A DNA stretch of 64,000 nucleotides from Aquisphaera giovannonii (GTDB lineage Bacteria > Planctomycetota > Planctomycetia > Isosphaerales > Isosphaeraceae), in the NCBI RefSeq assembly GCF_008087625.1, contig NZ_CP042997.1, positions 7,130,001 through 7,194,000 on the forward strand, in the 5' to 3' direction. The position numbers and the translations under genes are program-made. Under the pieces are notes generated by a model. The model saw nothing but the letters and a program-made list of their open reading frames with translations. It searched no databases and was not told where the DNA came from. Positions 62,885-64,000 of this stretch are shown in pieces (position 1 is the stretch's first letter; every line of letters starts with the position of its first letter).

Positions 62885-63180
62885 ACCCGTCCGCTCCTCG
62901 CTCCCCAGCGCAATAATCCTGCGCGCCCGCGGCTCCGTCGCGACGTATCCTGCCGACCGGCGCCGTAGCTGTGCCATGATCCGACTCGCGTGATGACGGA
63001 GGGCCGTGCCCTTCCCCCGCGTCGACACGTCGACGTGCGCGGGAGTGCGGTGCGAGCCACCCTCTCCGCGCCCCTTCGCTACCTCGTAAGACCCGGGCTC
63101 GGGGCCCGACCGTTCGGGCTGCGCGCCCTTCCTTCCCCCTTCCGTCTTCCGGTGCCCTCATCACGAATCAGGAGACTCGC
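62885..63180. other. about 300 nt upstream of the DUF1559 gene
   Basis: No gene is supported. A minus-strand frame overlaps it but has no recognisable character. It should contain the DUF1559 promoter; I see no clear hexamers. Confidence 0.4.
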
Positions 63181-64000
63181 ATGCGACATCGTCGTCCTTG
63201 CCCGCGTACCGCCTTCACCCTCATCGAGTTGCTCGTCGTCATCGCGATCATCGCCGTCCTGATCGCCCTGCTCCTGCCGGCGGTCCAGTCGGCCAGAGAG
63301 GCGGCCCGCCGCGCCCAGTGCGTCAACAACCTGAAGCAGCTCGGCCTTGCCATGCACAACTATCACGACTCGAACAACGCCCTTCCCCTGGGCCGCACCC
63401 TCCAGTCCGGGACCTACCGCCCCTTCTCCCAGCAGGCGCGGATCCTCGGGTACATGGAGCAGTCGAACATATTCAATACGCTGAATTTCTCGCTGAGCAG
63501 CTTCGACGTCGCCAACGTGACGGGTGCGGCGGCGACGATCAGCTCGTTCCTCTGCCCGAGCGACACGCCCCCGACGATCCCATCGGGCCAGGTGCTGGCG
63601 GGCTACGGGTGGGGCGCCGTCAATTACCGGGCCAATGAGGGGACCAGCGTGGCCATGTGGTACGGGGCCGACGACGTCTCGAACGTCAACAACGGCGTCG
63701 TGGCGGAGCCCAATGGGCTCTTCTTCTCCAGCCAGTGCATCCGCCTGGCCTCGGTGACCGACGGCACGAGCAACACGGCGGCCTTCAGCGAGCACCTCGT
63801 CGGGGATTTCAGCAACGCGGTCTCCACCGAGCTGAGCGACACCTACGCGCCCGGCACCCATCCCATGAACTCGGATGAGGCCTATGCGTTCTGCAAGGCG
63901 GCCAACATCAACGACCTGAGCCAGCAGGGCTACTCGAACGTCGGCGCGCCATGGACCTACGGCTATCACTCGACCACCAGCTACTGGCACTCGGCCCCGC
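63181..64000 (+). CDS. DUF1559 protein with pilin-like N-terminus (partial)
   Basis: Runs off the right edge; 273 residues are visible. The N-terminus is a type III signal / prepilin methylation motif ([20 protein letters not shown], then [14 protein letters not shown]), after which the DUF1559 domain begins ([20 protein letters not shown], then NALPLGRT). AGGAG six bases before the ATG fixes the start. DUF1559 proteins are expanded in planctomycetes, with tens to hundreds of copies, and are thought to be secreted or assembled by a type IV pilus/type II secretion-like apparatus. Their role is not known. The presence of one supports the taxonomic assignment. Confidence 0.93.
   Translation, partial: MRHRRPCPRTAFTLIELLVVIAIIAVLIALLLPAVQSAREAARRAQCVNNLKQLGLAMHNYHDSNNALPLGRTLQSGTYRPFSQQARILGYMEQSNIFNTLNFSLSSFDVANVTGAAATISSFLCPSDTPPTIPSGQVLAGYGWGAVNYRANEGTSVAMWYGADDVSNVNNGVVAEPNGLFFSSQCIRLASVTDGTSNTAAFSEHLVGDFSNAVSTELSDTYAPGTHPMNSDEAYAFCKAANINDLSQQGYSNVGAPWTYGYHSTTSYWHSAP

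Overview
The window looks like a chromosomal segment of a planctomycete, most likely of the Isosphaeraceae (Singulisphaera/Aquisphaera/Paludisphaera type). This is an inference from very high G+C, a DUF1559 protein with a type IV pilin-like N-terminus at the right edge, secreted NPCBM and PQQ-propeller proteins, a large MoxR/VWA membrane cluster, and a planctomycete-style multihaem cytochrome bc gene set. No rRNA, tRNA, CRISPR array, insertion sequence or prophage gene was recognised. Most long ORFs antisense to the genes listed here are artefacts of G+C-rich codon use.

Layout. 1-6.5 kb: an EamA transporter and a SirB1-like protein (minus), a secreted M14 metallopeptidase fused to an S9 dipeptidyl-peptidase (plus), and a MaoC-like hydratase (minus). 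6.7-9.7 kb: a signalling group with an ANTAR response regulator, a strong intergenic hairpin, a small conserved-looking protein and two soluble histidine kinases. 9.7-28.3 kb: a minus-strand run of nine genes, read from right to left as a giant PQQ-propeller protein, MoxR ATPase, DUF58 protein, BatA-type VWA membrane protein, second VWA membrane protein, very long coiled-coil membrane protein, low-complexity secreted protein, secreted prenyltransferase-fold repeat protein and NPCBM protein. Several are joined by 3-4 nt spacings or overlaps.

28.8-38.8 kb: a respiratory operon on the minus strand. It encodes a Rieske protein with a long repeat-bearing N-terminus, a b6-type cytochrome b with an extra haem-binding cysteine, a second cytochrome b half with a seven-helix N-terminal extension, an eight-haem membrane-anchored cytochrome c with a coiled coil, two related cupredoxin-like exported proteins and a 57-residue two-helix membrane protein. 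Together these suggest a quinol:electron-acceptor oxidoreductase with dedicated periplasmic carriers.

39-49.7 kb: PTS enzyme I (no HPr gene beside it), an ABC-F ATPase, a metallophosphoesterase lacking one metal motif, a Tat-exported aldo/keto reductase, a tandem alpha/beta hydrolase, a BlaI-like repressor, and an SdpI/SdpR pair with a palindromic operator candidate. 49.7-52.9 kb: a LOG-family protein, quinone oxidoreductase, a NagB-like protein with a changed active site, and ArfB. 53.0-57.3 kb: pstSCAB preceded by two 11-bp-spaced CTTCACC repeats and a -10 hexamer that look like a PHO box promoter. 57.3-64 kb: a large membrane/TPR protein, a secreted peroxiredoxin, a SprT-like protein, SurE, a small secreted cysteine-bearing protein and the start of the DUF1559 gene, which runs off the edge.
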